A stretch of 64,000 bases of DNA from Allodiplogaster sudhausi (lineage: Eukaryota; Nematoda; Chromadorea; Rhabditida; Diplogasteridae), in NCBI GenBank assembly GCA_945643635.1, contig CALZFC010000006.1, positions 4,332,001 to 4,396,000 on the forward strand. Direction: 5' to 3'. The stretch's first letter is position 1, and each line of letters opens with the position of its first letter. Positions 35,771-47,793 of this stretch are shown in pieces. The translations under genes were made by a program, and so were the position numbers. The notes below the pieces were generated by a model. The model was not told the origin of the DNA, did no database searches, and saw only the letters and a program-made list of their open reading frames with translations.

Positions 35771-37957
35771 CTGTCGCCCTGAACAGCAACCTGCTGGTCA
35801 TCTTACTCGCGTGCAAGTATAGCAGCTCTTCCATGGGCGTCTACAAGTATTACATCATCTCGTTCGCGACGCACGACCTCTTCTTCACCATGATTTGTCT
35901 TCTCTTCCGGCCGATTAGCAAGGCCGTAATTTATATAAATGTAGATTCACAGAAATAAAATTATAATAAGCAACATAAAATCCCACATTAAGGTTGGCGG
36001 CATTACCGATGGCAAATTCTTCCTGTTCATGAGCGGACCCGTCTTCATCGAGTTGGGCACATCTTCTTTCTGTGTTTACATTCTTTTTTGCGCTTGCCAG
36101 GGACGTTAGAAAGATTTGTAGGCCGTAATTTCTAAAACGATACTCGAAAATTACAATTGAGATTCGGCGCCGCTCATAATGCGACCGTTCAAGTCCTCTT
36201 TTACTGCTTCATGTATCGCTACCTAATTCTCTGCAAGTACGGATCGAAATGTTCCCGCGCTGAGAATATATAGTTCTTGTTGTGCATTTCAACAAAGCTG
36301 GGATCCAAACAGAACGAACAGACCCCAGCGATCATTACAGACCCCAGTGGCGCAAGCACTTCGAACTCTTCTACACTCTTGTCATTCTCTTGAGCTTCTA
36401 CGTCTGTGCATGGTCACTAAGTGTCTACTTGATAAAAATAGGCTTCGAAGCGCCGTCGGACATGGTGGACTTTCTGAAGCGCGAAGTCTTCGAGCCCCAC
36501 TTTCCGTGGTTCAATCACAGCGAGATGACATTCAACGAGGTGCGCGCTCTCTAAATTGTAGATGCACCCGAGTGATTTGAATTGTCTCGCCCTGCAGCGG
36601 AACTATGAAATCAATATTGCTAACAATCTGACAGCATAAATATGCGACACTTTCATAAACTTGATCAGAAATTATGCACGAAAAACCAAAAGTTAATAGA
36701 ATTTTGACCAGCACTGCACATGAAAACCTGGTTCAGGGATTCAGTAGTCCTACCACCGTCATTGCGCTGACCTGGCTTCTCGGCACTTCGGGCTGCCAAT
36801 TCGCCGTCGTCTTCATCTGCTCATACTACATCTTGGGCGAAATCAATAAGGTAGGCACATTTCCTTTCCACACGTATCGCTCTCCACTTCCTGCCTTTCT
36901 TCGTTTTGTGTCCAAATAGATACATGTATGTATGTATGCCTTCTCATCTTTTATTTCTTCTTTATAATTTATTTTCATCTTATTTCATGCTTACAGTTAC
37001 GCAAACAGTGCGGTGGCGCAACCATGGCGAATCTACAGTATCAGCTCTTCCTCACGCTCGTTCTCCAGGTCAGCATTTCTCAATGCGCTTGTTGTCAAAC
37101 AAGGATTTCGTACCTTCTGAAGATGATTCTTCCGGATCCCAGTCTCTGTTGCCGTTTTATTAGAAAATTCAATAAATATAAAAAGCGCGGGATTTTAAAA
37201 TAGATTTTTTTCACCTCCATTTAGCTCGCAGCACCCGTGTTCTTCATCAACTTGCCCGAGCTGCTCGCCACCGGCTTTCCTATCCTGAACATGAAGGTTT
37301 ATCAGTTTATTTTGCGCGGCCAATTTAATCAAGTTATATTGCTTATTGTTAGTGTGTCGTATTTCAAATCCTTTCCCATCATGTTGAAGAAGAGATAATA
37401 CAATTAATTCAAATCGAACCAATTAGAATGAAACCGTAAAAAAAACAATATTCTCTTATCGCCCACAGATCAACATTCCGCCGGGTCCCATCTCGATGCT
37501 CTTTCACATGTACCCAGCCTTTGACGGACTCGTCGTTGTCGTCATTGTTAAAGAGTACAAGTCAGCGTTGTGCATATATTACTGCTGGTTTAGCACGCGA
37601 TCTTCTTCGAGAGAAGTAGTAAATGACAACGTTTTCAAAATTACATTGTTCATATTTAGAACATCATCACCGTCCATTTATCTTTCCCAATAAAAAAAGA
37701 ACACTAGAAAGTTATGAGAGTCTTTATTACTTAACAATTTAATTGTTTAATTAATGACAAAGTAAGTTAATGTACAGATGCGTCGTGTCGGCTGGATGCG
37801 GCTCTTTCTCAAAGGCAACATTGATGTCACTGTCGTTCCATCGAGCGCCTTCTCCGAAACGAAAGCTGTCGCTCCTGAAGGCATTACGACCATTCAGAAG
37901 TATTCCATCACCAACCATGAGCCAAAGGGCGAAAATGCCGAAAGTGAACACGCTTAG
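35771..37957 (+). pseudogene. Seven-transmembrane chemoreceptor A (nematode Str/Srh type), frame-broken
   Basis: Exon-like blocks 35771-35925, 35993-36104, 36162-36236, 36341-36539, 36737-36850, 36997-37068, 37225-37296, 37469-37560 and 37778-37957 encode a receptor with TM1/2 (LNSNLLVILLACKYSSSSMG), a TM3 region with FLFMSGPVFIELG, a loop PHFPWFNHSEMTFNE, QLFLTLVLQ and the TM7 motif MYPAFDGLVVVVIVKEY. These fit nematode chemosensory receptors, which sense odorants at sensory cilia. Two junctions fail: block 2 to block 3 is one base out, and the last exon lacks one base found in the inverted paralogue B (18 versus 19 bases between the acceptor and GGCTGG). No convincing start exon. The gene is probably decaying. 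Confidence 0.82.
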
Positions 37958-38012
37958 TTATGCCAGAGAGAACTATATGATTGCCGATTCTTATGGACCG
38001 CATTACGAATAT

Positions 38013-38230
38013 TTTTGCAAACATATATATATTTTTCTTCAACTATTTATCCTTATTCACAATCGCTTTGCTTATCGACACATGCGTACATCCATATAAA
38101 AATATATAAGGGCACCTTTGAGCATATTTTTGCATGCATATATATTTTTCTTTCACGATTTATCCAGATTCACATGCTTATCGACACATATACATTTATG
38201 TATGTGCATATAAAGACATATATTTCTCCT
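38013..38230. repeat. Tandem duplication, about 110-bp unit
   Basis: Two diverged copies containing CATATATATATTTTTCTT, ATTTATCC and CTTATCGACACAT lie head to tail between receptors A and C. Confidence 0.75.
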
Positions 38231-38427
38231 TTCAGAACTCTTGTCACAAATTAATATTCAAAATATTACCATTGCAAATTGCAGAGCGAAAAACTGGTGA
38301 AATAAATATGCAACAAGTACAAATCCTCCAAGCCAAGCATGATATCTGTATATAGCTTGCATATTTCTTAAGTTTGTGATCTCAAACAAGGCATAAAAAT
38401 AAAATTCGAGTTGAGAATTGAATTATA

Positions 38428-40853
38428 TTAATAACGCCGCAGCACTCTTGGGGCATTCTTATTCTCGCTCGGGCAGCGGGGAGATAAGTTGATGATACGG
38501 TCTTCTGCAGAATTGTTTCTTTCACTTCTTATCAAAAATCGATCGTTTAATTCCCGCAGTAGATCCTTGCATTTCCTCAAATAGTCAACCATGAATAGGA
38601 CCTTAATTTTTTGTCAACGGTATCAAAAATAATTCTTCGGCTAATGTTTAAAATGAAACTTACTGCCGGTAACACTTGATGTTATACAGAGTGATGATAG
38701 GCGAAATGAGAAATTGAACATTCATGACCTAAAACAAATAGTACTTCCTCGGCACAGAAGGGGTTCGATAAGTGGAGCTTTAATAGGCATTTATCTTGTT
38801 TCTATGCACACGCCAACCAGTAGCGCGGATGCATCGAGAACAGTCGATTTAACGAGATCCCAATGTCCGACGATGAAGTACGTCACCGGGTAGAATGCGA
38901 GCGAACATAACAATATTTGAGCTGTAGTAATCTTAAAGGAGGTCCGAGGCGAATAATCGTTTTTTCGCCTTATCATTAGTTGGTCAAGTTGAGCTAGAAA
39001 ATTCGATTGTAAGCATCGCAAAGTCACAAAACCCCTCTGCCCTGACGGAATTAAGAGTATTCTCTACTTTGAATTCGCGAATATTTTATTTTACCACCAT
39101 TTAAAAAAATCGAAAAAAAAAATTCGCGAATTCATAGTAGAGAATACTCTTAATTTCCTCAGGGTTGAGGGGTTTTTGTGACTTCGGGATACTTGCAATC
39201 GAATTTTCTAGATCAACCTGACCGAATAAGGCGAAAAACAAGACATTATTTATTCGCCTCAGACCACCTTTAAGTTCACTGCTCCTTTATCATGTGATTA
39301 TTTCGATGGGTGTTCTGTGCAATGTCGTCTGAATTTGTCACCTCCTATAGTACTCACTCGTACAAAGCTTTCGCCGCGCGCGACATGCGCGAGCCCTCGA
39401 TGCGAATAGCGTGCAAGATGTACGCGCGGCCCGCAATCGAGATCGCGGCCAGCGCGGCTGCTCCGACCGCAACGAAGATTATAAAGGGGTTCACCTCGCC
39501 CGAGCCATAATACTCTCGATCGTAGAAGATACCTGGCGCCAATTGTCAAGGATATACCAACGAATTAAAGATTTTCATGAGACGCATCACGAACCGGTCG
39601 CGCAGCTCGCATCGACATCATCGTATTCTCCTGGCCGGTATTGCTTCATAAGTCGAAGCGAAAACACCGTGAAAACACCCCTTGCGTATACGCGCAGAGG
39701 AATGCCGACATTGGACCAGTTTTTCGAGGCAAATCAGGGTTCACCATTTTTCATTGCAATTACGAAATCAAATCTAATCTGTAAACTTGTGACTTATTTA
39801 AGGCGAGACACTTTCAACCATCATTGGCGTAATTGCGAGCGAGAGCGCGACGCTCGCGACGATGCATTGGAGAAATGTCGGCTGTCTCTTGCGCAGAATC
39901 GTGTAGATGCGGAAGAGGAAACCGAAGCAGAAGCAGCCGATCGCGTACATGTAGAAGATGGAAACGCCCTGTAAGTTTTACAGAGTTACATACGAATCAT
40001 CTCACAGGTCTGGGACTATTGCCCATCTGGCAGTCAGGGGCTCACGGAGAGTTAGCGTAGTGGAGTTATGACACTTCGATTTTTAAGAAAAAGACATCAG
40101 ATCAAGATTACCTTGAAGGAAAATCTAGCCGAGAGTCAAAAATTTCAAATTTTGCTCAGAGAAATGGAGAAATAGTGAGCAATCTTTTACTTACAAATAG
40201 TTGTACCGCATCTCCAGTCTTAACTTCATGGAACCTAAACTAACGCTACACTAAAACTGTTTTCAAAGTGTGTGAATGCCATCAATTCACTACCAGAATA
40301 TAGTAGCAGAGAGGGGGGGCGGCGGCCTTGCACGGTCCGTGGAAGATCAGAACGGCACTATACCGTGTCGAAACCAGGCGGGTCAGCGTCAACAGATTTG
40401 CGACGCAGGCTGCTGTCTCGACGGTGATCTAAACGGTGGATTGATAAAAATGGTCTGCGCGCCCAACACTGGACGGGTTTTGCTTAACACGTCGGTTCAC
40501 ATGTCAATTGTACAAACTACAATTTTCTGTGGAGAAAGGCGAGTGGCAGTCGCATCATTTCTGTGAGCTCTTTACACCGTACTTTTCACCAGTCTGTGCC
40601 AATCTGTCAGGGACATCGCGGTAGGAGTTTTTCCCTTATGTTCTACTTTAAAGAACGAATGCGAGACCTGATAGTAAATTTGATAGCCGTACAGCCGCTG
40701 CGAGGGTGGCGTCGCCGTGTGTACGCAATAGAACAGAAGTACGTTTAGAGACAGCGCGGGAAGATGAATAAGCAGCTCGAGAAATTTTTCCGAGACGAGC
40801 AACAGCGTAGCGCCATCAGTCATCCTGTCAGTGAGCATGAAAACGACGAGCAT
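38428..40853 (-). pseudogene. Seven-transmembrane chemoreceptor C, exon 6 split by a MITE (343 aa without it)
   Basis: Minus-strand exons 40853-40668, 40428-40294, 39968-39812, 39630-39595, 39532-39358, 39278-38812 (containing the MITE), 38728-38664 and 38575-38428. All phases agree only if the 333-bp MITE plus one TTAA is ignored; the model then gives 343 residues, the usual receptor length. Membrane segments include FLELLIHLPALSLNVLLFYC, CVANLLTLTRLV, GVSIFYMYAIGCFCFGFLF, PFIIFVAVGAAALAAISIAG, QILLCSLAFYPVTYFIVG and QFLISPIITLYNIKCYR, followed by a charged tail ending APRVLRRY. The GPC and TLYNIKCYR motifs fit the nematode Str/Srh/Sri superfamily. It is only distantly related to receptors A and B. 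As sequenced the gene should be inactive unless the MITE is removed from the transcript. Confidence 0.85.
38937..39269. mobile_element. Palindromic MITE in TTAA, 333 bp
   Basis: Flanked by TTAA at 38933-38936 and 39270-39273. The ends are AGGAGGTCCGAGGCGAATAA and (reverse complement) AGGTGGTCTGAGGCGAATAA. The two arms pair along almost the entire length (for example TAAGAGTATTCTCTACT in both), leaving a short AT-rich loop with GAATTCGCGAAT. No coding capacity. A related single end occurs at 23472. TTAA target sites are typical of piggyBac and Kolobok elements; which one drives it is not shown. Confidence 0.93.
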
Positions 40854-41596
40854 GAGTACCAGGAATAGGAAACAAGGGCCGTGAATTGGTCATGAGGGCA
40901 GCGAATTGGTTACATCAAATCAACTATTTTTGCCGCACAACTTTTGTTGTGGCAATCATTTTGCGATCGCAATGCAAGAGTACCGATGTTAGTTGGAAAA
41001 AGGAATTGGTTGAAATGCAAATACATTGTAATTCCGGTGCAAACGAGATGTCTGCCGAGTATCAAGAGGAGAGTGGGGCAGTATACATTTATTTGTAGGC
41101 CTGTAAAACTTTCTGCTTCTCCCTTACCATTAGTCAACACTGCAATTTTGAAGCGCTTTCCTTACCTCTAGAATATGCGTTTGTTTAATAGGTAGTTGAG
41201 CATTTTGTTATCATATTTGCGTATACTTCTTCCCGCAATCTATTCTCCTTGACTATTGCTATGCTTGAGGGAGCGGCTAACTCAAAAGCGGTAAAGTAAT
41301 GAATATGGTCTTCTTAAAGTAACAAAGTTACGAGGCATGAATAGAGAACAATGTTGAATGAGCGATGAATTAGCCTATGAAATAAATGATTTTTGAAATC
41401 ATAACTCAATGGAATTAATATTTCGTTAAACGAAGAAGGTGCAATAAGGATGCATCGGGTTATCTTAGTAGATTTCGTAGAAAAGACATACAAAGACATA
41501 AATATGAATTTTTCAGAACTCTTTATACAAATTTATATATTAAAATGAAAATAAGGAGTGGAAAATGGAGAAATAAATTGCAATAAGTACAAACTT

Positions 41597-43199
41597 TCAT
41601 TGCAAAGCAAACAATCTGGCAATGAGAAGCAATTTGGATGTTTCTTCTGCCTTAAAAGTACACGAAACTCGTGAACGGCGTCTGCGAGGCGCAAATGAAC
41701 AGCTAACAAATGCCCCGACCATCAGGTCGCACACATTGCACAGGGCAATCGAGACACCCACCTTATCAAAAAAGAGCCGCACCCAGCCGAGCACGACCTT
41801 CCTGGAATTGACTGTAGTTTGTCATCAATAACAATTTAATTTCACTAATAATTTTTCCAACATATAAACAGCGCTATAGAGCAATGATGTGATTTTTGAA
41901 CCTCCCTTAAGATTGACTTCAGACAAAGACTACCAGGATAATCGTAGAATGAGCAATGCTGACTTATAATGCTTAACCATGACGACAACGATGAGTCCGT
42001 CAAAGGCTGGGTACAGGTGAAAGAGCATCGAGATGGGACCAGGCGGAATGTTGACCTGTATGCATAAAGTTTTGATTTATATGGTATTTAGTTCGAATTC
42101 AGAAAATATGATTATAACTATTTAAAAAAGTCGACGCAATTTTTTGAAATTTTCTGAATTGCTTCCTTGTACTGTAAGACTTCCTGTTGTAGAATATTGG
42201 TTTCATTGATCAACTACAGAGCGAGAAGTAAATCAGTAACTCAAAAGTTGTGAAAATGGGAACGAGAAACGACTTGGGACCCGGCGGAATGTTGATCTAC
42301 AGCAATTTGTTTTGATTTTCATGGTATTAATTCGAATTGGATATGACTATAATTACATTTCATTTACAGCGAAATATTAAATTTGCTGTGCAAACTGCTG
42401 ATGAACCTTCATCTTCAGGAGAGGAAACCCGGTAGCGAACAGCTCGGGTAAGTAGATGAACAAAACGGGCGCGGCGAGCTGAATGGAGATGAAAAAACCA
42501 ATTTTGAATTCCCGCGCACTTCATCGGAAAAAATCTCGAGAGAACGTGTAATTCTAGAGAGGTATGAGCGAAAAGCATCTTCAGGAAGAAGATAACAGAG
42601 CATGTTTACAACATTTGTCGACCTGGAGCTGGAATTGCAGATTCGACATGCAAGCGCCATTGTATTCCTTGCGCAACTGCATGATGTGATGAAAATAAAT
42701 TATTAAGATGAAATGAAAAAAAGCATACATCTTGACGACAGAATTCTAAAAAAAGCCTGAAAATGAAGGGCTATTCACATGCACAGGAAATGTGCCCCTG
42801 CCTTCTTGATTTCGCCTAGGATGTAGTATGAGCAGACGAAGACGGCGGCGAATTGGCAGCCCGAAGTGCCGAACATCCAGGTCAGCGTAATTCCGGTAGT
42901 CATACTTCTGAATCCCTTAAGAAGGTGGCCCTTTGGTCGAACATAATATACATTATGCTCAAGATTGCGAAAATTTCGGAAATGTTGAGAGAGGGCACAC
43001 CTCGTTGAATATCATCTCACTATGATTGAACCACGGAAAGTGGGGCTGGAACACTTTGCGCTTTAGGAAGTCCACCATGTCCGGAGGCGCCACGGCGCCC
43101 CTTTTTATCAAGTTGACACTGATCGACCATGCACAGACGTAGAGGCTCGCAAGGATGGCGACTGTGTAGAAGTGCTCAAAGTGCTTGCGCCACTCGGGT
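41597..43199 (-). pseudogene. Seven-transmembrane chemoreceptor B, inverted paralogue of A, lacks TM1-3 exons
   Basis: Minus-strand exons 43199-43001, 42915-42802, 42676-42623, 42478-42407, 42055-41964 and 41801-41597 correspond one to one with exons 4-9 of receptor A, with equal lengths for most (199, 114, 72, 92 nt). Visible motifs are HFPWFNHSEMIFNE, GTSGCQFAAVFVCSYYILG, VLFIYLPELFATGFPLL and HLYPAFDGLIVVVMVKHY. Exon 42676-42623 is 18 nt shorter than in A (in-frame loss of part of a membrane segment), and exon 42915-42802 would need a GC instead of GT donor. No exons for TM1-3 were found upstream (43200-44470). It looks like a 5'-truncated duplicate. Confidence 0.82.
42050..42350 (-). repeat. 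Partial tandem duplication of a receptor B exon start
   Basis: The acceptor and first codons of the TM7 exon (CAACATTCCGCCGGGTCCC) occur at 42055 and again at about 42300-42278, each preceded by a similar intron tail with TATGGTAT(T)T and TCGAAT. The second copy stops after about seven codons. Confidence 0.75.
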
Positions 43200-44471
43200 C
43201 TGCAAGGAGCGCGGGGCTTTGTCTTGTTTTGTGGGCAGCTTTTAATTGTGAGACAAAAGAAGAGCACAACGAGAACTTCTACATACATACAAGACAGTGT
43301 GAATTAAAAATTTTGGTTTTTTTTGCTATCTTCGCGTAAGCTGTTATTTTTGGCACGGATTTAGAATATTCCACTGTGGATTTAGAATATTCCACTCTTT
43401 GATATTATTGACAATTGTATCGACAGATGTCGATATCTCCTTCTCTCTCTCTTTGACTCCGCCCTTTTGGCTCCGCCCCTCTTACATATATTGTCTGACA
43501 GACTCGATTAGTTACGGTTCGGTTGGATATCGGTTGGTCTGGAGTTCCGTTGGTGGTTGCTCCAATAAAGCAGTTGTCCTTCTGGTGGACTTGGTTATAC
43601 ACGGTTGGTCGGTCGGTCGGTCGGTTCGGTTCGGTTCGGAATTGGTTGGAATGGATGGTCAATTGGTAATAAAGAGTCCTTTTGGTGGACTACGAGCATT
43701 CTACCACATTCTACATTCTGGTTCGATATTCGGTCGGTTTGTTATGGTACGTGGCACCCCCTACACACTCTTTGCCATTATTGACGATCGTAAAATTGCC
43801 AGATCAGCGCTTTGACAATTTTAACGGTCGTCAATTGTGCCGGGTTCTCTCGTCTCCGAGTTAATCTCACACAAAAGTAATATATGGCAAGTTTATCAGC
43901 TTCAAAACGTCAGTATCATCAGTGCGTGCGTTGCATTGGTGCGACATACATAAATAGCAGATCAGACAGTTTAGCAGTTTTGGGCAGGTCCACGTCAACT
44001 TTCCAAATTGTAGTCGGGACATGCCCTGACAGCAGTTAGTTGCTTGGAAACCTTCGCCGGAGAGGTTGTTCCTGGAATTATTTGAATCTTTAATATCAGA
44101 GCCAACAATATTGTTTGAAAAGTTGGCTCGTTTTGCGAATTTAAGCGGGACTAAAGATCGCAAAACGTTTAAACTGTGTTAAAGAAATTAAGAAGCTACA
44201 TGTTCAAAGAAAGGAAATAGCAGAACATCAGTAGAGTAACAGGAGCAGTAAGGGCATACATATCTTTAATAATTTCGATAAACAAAGACATATGCATACA
44301 TAACTTTATAGATAATTTGCATATAAAAAAGGAAGGTTGCGTGACCTCTATCACTCAAGTAATGAATTACAGCCAAGGCAAGGCTGAAGAGCAGAGCCTA
44401 CACTTTCTGACACTTTCCAAAAGGAAACCATTCGTCCGTACGGCACAATAAATTCTCCTCTATTTTTTCAG
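43200..44471. other. Intergenic
   Basis: A GGTC/GGTTC short tandem array lies at about 43603-43640 and two GGATTTAGAATATTCCACT repeats at about 43360-43395. Open frames of up to 138 codons are low-complexity or have no domain. No gene supported. Confidence 0.5.
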
Positions 44472-44639
44472 AATGTACCGTACGAAAGTCTGGAGAGTTT
44501 CTTGAAGAAGCATCGCATTTTTTGCTTCAAATTCTTTCGTAAAGAAGACAACATGCTCAAGCAAGAAGACGCGTCTACTAGCGAGCAGTTCTCAATGTGC
44601 AATGCCAACGATTTTTCCTTTTTTCCTACTCTCCAAACG
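44472..44639 (+). CDS. Candidate isolated exon, 56 codons
   Basis: A clean TTTTTTCAG acceptor, 56 open codons (NVPYESLESFLKKHRIFCFK ... ASTSEQFSMCNANDFSF) and a GT donor, both in phase 0, with charged, non-repetitive composition. No partner exons were recognised nearby, so this may be a relic of a moved or deleted gene. Confidence 0.35.
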
Positions 44640-45729
44640 GTTAGTGCTGTTCGTACTTTATGAATGTGCCATTTTCTATCATTCTTTCTATACAAAAACA
44701 ATTTGCAACCACCATGGCAGATTTAAGCGATTAGTCCAGAAAAAAATGGCGTTATGTAAAAGCAAAATTATGCTTCTACTTTCATCGTTATTGAGGAATA
44801 CCCAACACAACTTGTTGTGGTAAGATAAGGACTCAATTTGGGCGCTATGAAAAAAATTTTGGAGGTTTTTTTTCTCAAAAAAAAAAAAATTTTTTTTGGG
44901 GCAAATGTAAAATATTATTGTGTCCTGTTTGCGATAGTGTGAAATTTGAAATTATTTGTCGAATGTACGAAAACATAAATCCCATGAAGAACGATTTGCG
45001 CATTCTTGGCTCAGCATTGCGTTAACCAATGCCACTGCTTGTGCACATAATTTTGAACTACAAATTTCATACATAGCATATACTTTTTTTCTTCTTAAAG
45101 AATTGATCTTGAAGGCACGAGACTTTCTTAGGGACGACTGTTCCGGTCCGTAATAATTTCGCTGTAGACAGATTTACAATGTGGTAGAAATGTAAAGGTC
45201 TCGGAATCTTAAATGCATTTTAGGCATGTACTTCAAACTTCTATATGAGCACTGTCACTGTTGATTTTGCTTCAATCGGACGCCTGGTCGTTTCGAATTT
45301 GCTGTTCCCGAAGCAAGATATTAAAAATGAAGACTTCGTCGTTTGCTGCCTTCAATGACGTCATTATTGAATAGCGTTCGGAAAGAGACTGTATGTTAAA
45401 GGAGGGCCATCATCGAAACGTCCTTCATTAATCCTTTGCGTGGTTTTGAGAGGTGCCCTGTCTGAATTGTACAATGCTTCATACCACATTTTTTCAAGTA
45501 AATAAATGGATTATTGATCGGCAATTTATATCTTAAAGAGCATAATCACGAAAAAATAACCGAGATACATACTCAACCTTAAAAGTGGCTCGAAAAACGT
45601 TTTGAAAAATTTTGTATGTGAAACTAGCTGGTTTCATTAAAATATAAATATTTATTTTACTTTTTGTTATATTCATACTTCGTTGAAAATCGCTCATGGC
45701 TTGCAGGATAGAGAGAGCTGCAAGTGTAA
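44640..45729. other. Intergenic
   Basis: AT-rich and without a supported exon. An A-run/T-run pair forms a small hairpin at about 44877-44898. Confidence 0.5.
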
Positions 45730-45848
45730 AAAAATTTCAACATGGAAGTGTCAACGGAAGAGAAAGGAGAATGAGTCAGCATATGCTTCCTTGGAAATAT
45801 AGAATGCTAGAGTGCCCAGGGGATAGAGAGAGAAAGATAGATAGAGAA

Positions 45849-45880
<32 letters not shown>

Positions 45881-46030
45881 GGAGGGACAGATATGAGAGA
45901 GAGAGAAAGACGCCTTTAAAACAAGGAGAGCAAACCACATTCTCTACCCCTATTGACTGGGCCATTGGCCGGTATTCTTCTCGTCCTTACATGGCGACTT
46001 CTGCTTCTCTTTGCTAGCAGCATACATCTG
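45730..46030. repeat. Dispersed GA-core repeat, copy 4
   Basis: Same left block (GAATGAGTCAGCATATGCTT), GA core (about 45820-45905) and right block (CTTCTCGTCCTTACATGGCG, TAGCAGCATACATCTGC) as copies 1-3. Confidence 0.75.
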
Positions 46031-46204
46031 CATCTTGAATCGGTATAAATCCGAAATATGTCAGTTATTACTAGCACTATTCTTTTTGTTTTATTCGCCG
46101 ATTGTTCAAAAAAAAAGCGAAAAAAAAATCGAAACATAAAAATAATTTTTATCAAGCATCATGACAATGATTGCTCACCAACAGCGAAGCTACCCTTTTG
46201 GACC

Positions 46205-46665
46205 AGAGGTGCAAGTTGGCCCAACTTTTTTGGGCCCGGCCGGCCCTTAGGGCCTTAAATCTCGGCCCGGCCCGGCCCGCGGATTTCGGGCCCTTGAATT
46301 TTGGGCCCGGCCCGGCCCGGGCCGGCCCGGGCCGGCCCGATTTTTTAAACATGTGAAATTCCTACTTCTAATTCGTCCTTTTATCATAAAAAAATTTTTT
46401 GTTCGATTTAATGTTCACAAAGCTTTCATTTATAGCATTGAAAAGCGGAATACGACTCCTAATCTGCAATATTACGTATGACTAGTACGAAATATAGCGG
46501 TCGTAAGCATGTTCGACTACAAATTTACAAAAAATGGGCCCAATCGGGCCCAGGGCCGGGCCCTAGCTTGGGCCCGGCCCGGCCCGGCCCTACAGGTGGG
46601 GGCCCTAGCTTGGGCCCGGCCCTGCCCGGCCCGGGCCGGCCCAGGCCGGCCCGGGCCTCTTGCAC
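46205..46665. repeat. GGGCCCGGCC minisatellite, two blocks in inverted relation
   Basis: GC-only arrays of CCCGGCCCGG-type units at about 46205-46345 and 46530-46665, separated by AT-rich DNA that is not repetitive. The first block reads with TTTTGGGCCCGGCC, the second with GGGCCCAGG; each block is almost self-complementary. A third, similar array is at 55680-55925. Open frames rich in Gly/Pro/Ala/Arg here are artefacts. Confidence 0.9.
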
Positions 46666-46797
46666 CTCTGTTTTGGACAGCATCCAGAAAATGCTCTTTA
46701 CAGATTTATGGGTCACGTTAGACCTTTATCTACTTATATTCATTAGACACGTTATGTCAAGATTGTTTTTAAACTTTAAACAACTTCTTCCTTTTAA

Positions 46798-47793
46798 GAG
46801 AGCCTCTCAGTAAGGCTCCAGTAGGCACTGCCCTAGATGCAAGATTGCGGATCCAAACATTGAGGATGTGATCAGACATGACCAAGGGCCTATCTATTAA
46901 CTTTTTGGGAAAATTTTATTTTTATAAAAATTTTCTCTCCAGGAATACCTTAAAGTGTGTTAAAATTTTGAAAATTCATATCGGGCTTTAAAGTCAACAT
47001 TTTTTGATATCCTTTTTTTCTTTCGATTTCTCGTCGAATGCTTAATAAAAAGTGTGTTGGGACTTTCCTCAAAAAGTTTCATTTTAGTTATTTAATTTCG
47101 TCATGAATTTTTGTTTTCGCTCGTTGAGTACCTTAACCTCATTTGTGCGTGGGATTTTTGTTTCAGATTAAAGAGCATGAAAAACTGTATAACATATCTC
47201 AGAACCAAGGTCAACGTCTTTCCCCCAAGCCCCGAAAAAGTTACGAGAATAGGAGCAACTCTCGCCGGGACGATTGCGCAAAATGGCTACAACGGGCCAA
47301 ATTTGAGACGCCCATTGAAGATAAACAGATTGTTCTATTCAGAAAGTTATTCTTTTCAATATTTGTCTGAGAAATTTTCACTCAAAGCGTGATTAATTGA
47401 TAAAATCCGGAAAAATCAAATTTTCAAGCATTTTGGAAAATGGATGAAAACCTATTTCATGAAGATTAATGCGCACGAGCTTACTGAAAACAATAGTTTA
47501 ATAGTTATGTCTTGTAGAGCACAAAATTCTACACAATGTATGTTCAAAGCAGATTGTTTTCACTTTCCATTTGCCCCGAAAAGGTGATTTCAAATGCGCC
47601 GTCCGAGCAAAAATTTGCTTCGGGTATTTTGTCTATAAATGCGATAATTTTATTAATCGCTGTTTTCGTTCCAAATAACAAGGTATTTCGTGTTCCTGGT
47701 ATCGAACAACATCTCTAGGCCAGATTGTGGACAATTTTTTTTTTACTTTTGACTGCCTATTTTTCGCCATGAGAGACTTGATTGTGGAAGGAA
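46798..47793 (+). repeat. Left terminal inverted repeat of the 7.8-kb element
   Basis: Matches the reverse complement of 53561-54565 almost base for base, including a 93-codon and a 60-codon frame that recur identically in the right copy. The inner border is after GATTGTGGAAGGA at about 47793, where the two sides diverge. High similarity between the copies suggests recent activity or gene conversion. Confidence 0.93.

Noticed and set aside
39411..39974. 187-codon plus-strand frame
   Set aside because: Antisense to exons 3-5 of receptor C, whose minus-strand model has consistent splice phases and membrane segments.
43399..43815. 138-codon plus-strand frame
   Set aside because: Spans a GGTC/GGTTC short tandem array and has no recognisable domain or splice context.
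43867..44163. 98-codon minus-strand frame with several cysteines
   Set aside because: No signal peptide, domain, splice partner or paralogue; chance open frame cannot be excluded.
46478..46813. Gly/Pro/Ala-rich frame resembling a collagen-like protein
   Set aside because: It reads the GGGCCCGGCC minisatellite; similar artefacts appear on both strands and at 55.7 kb.
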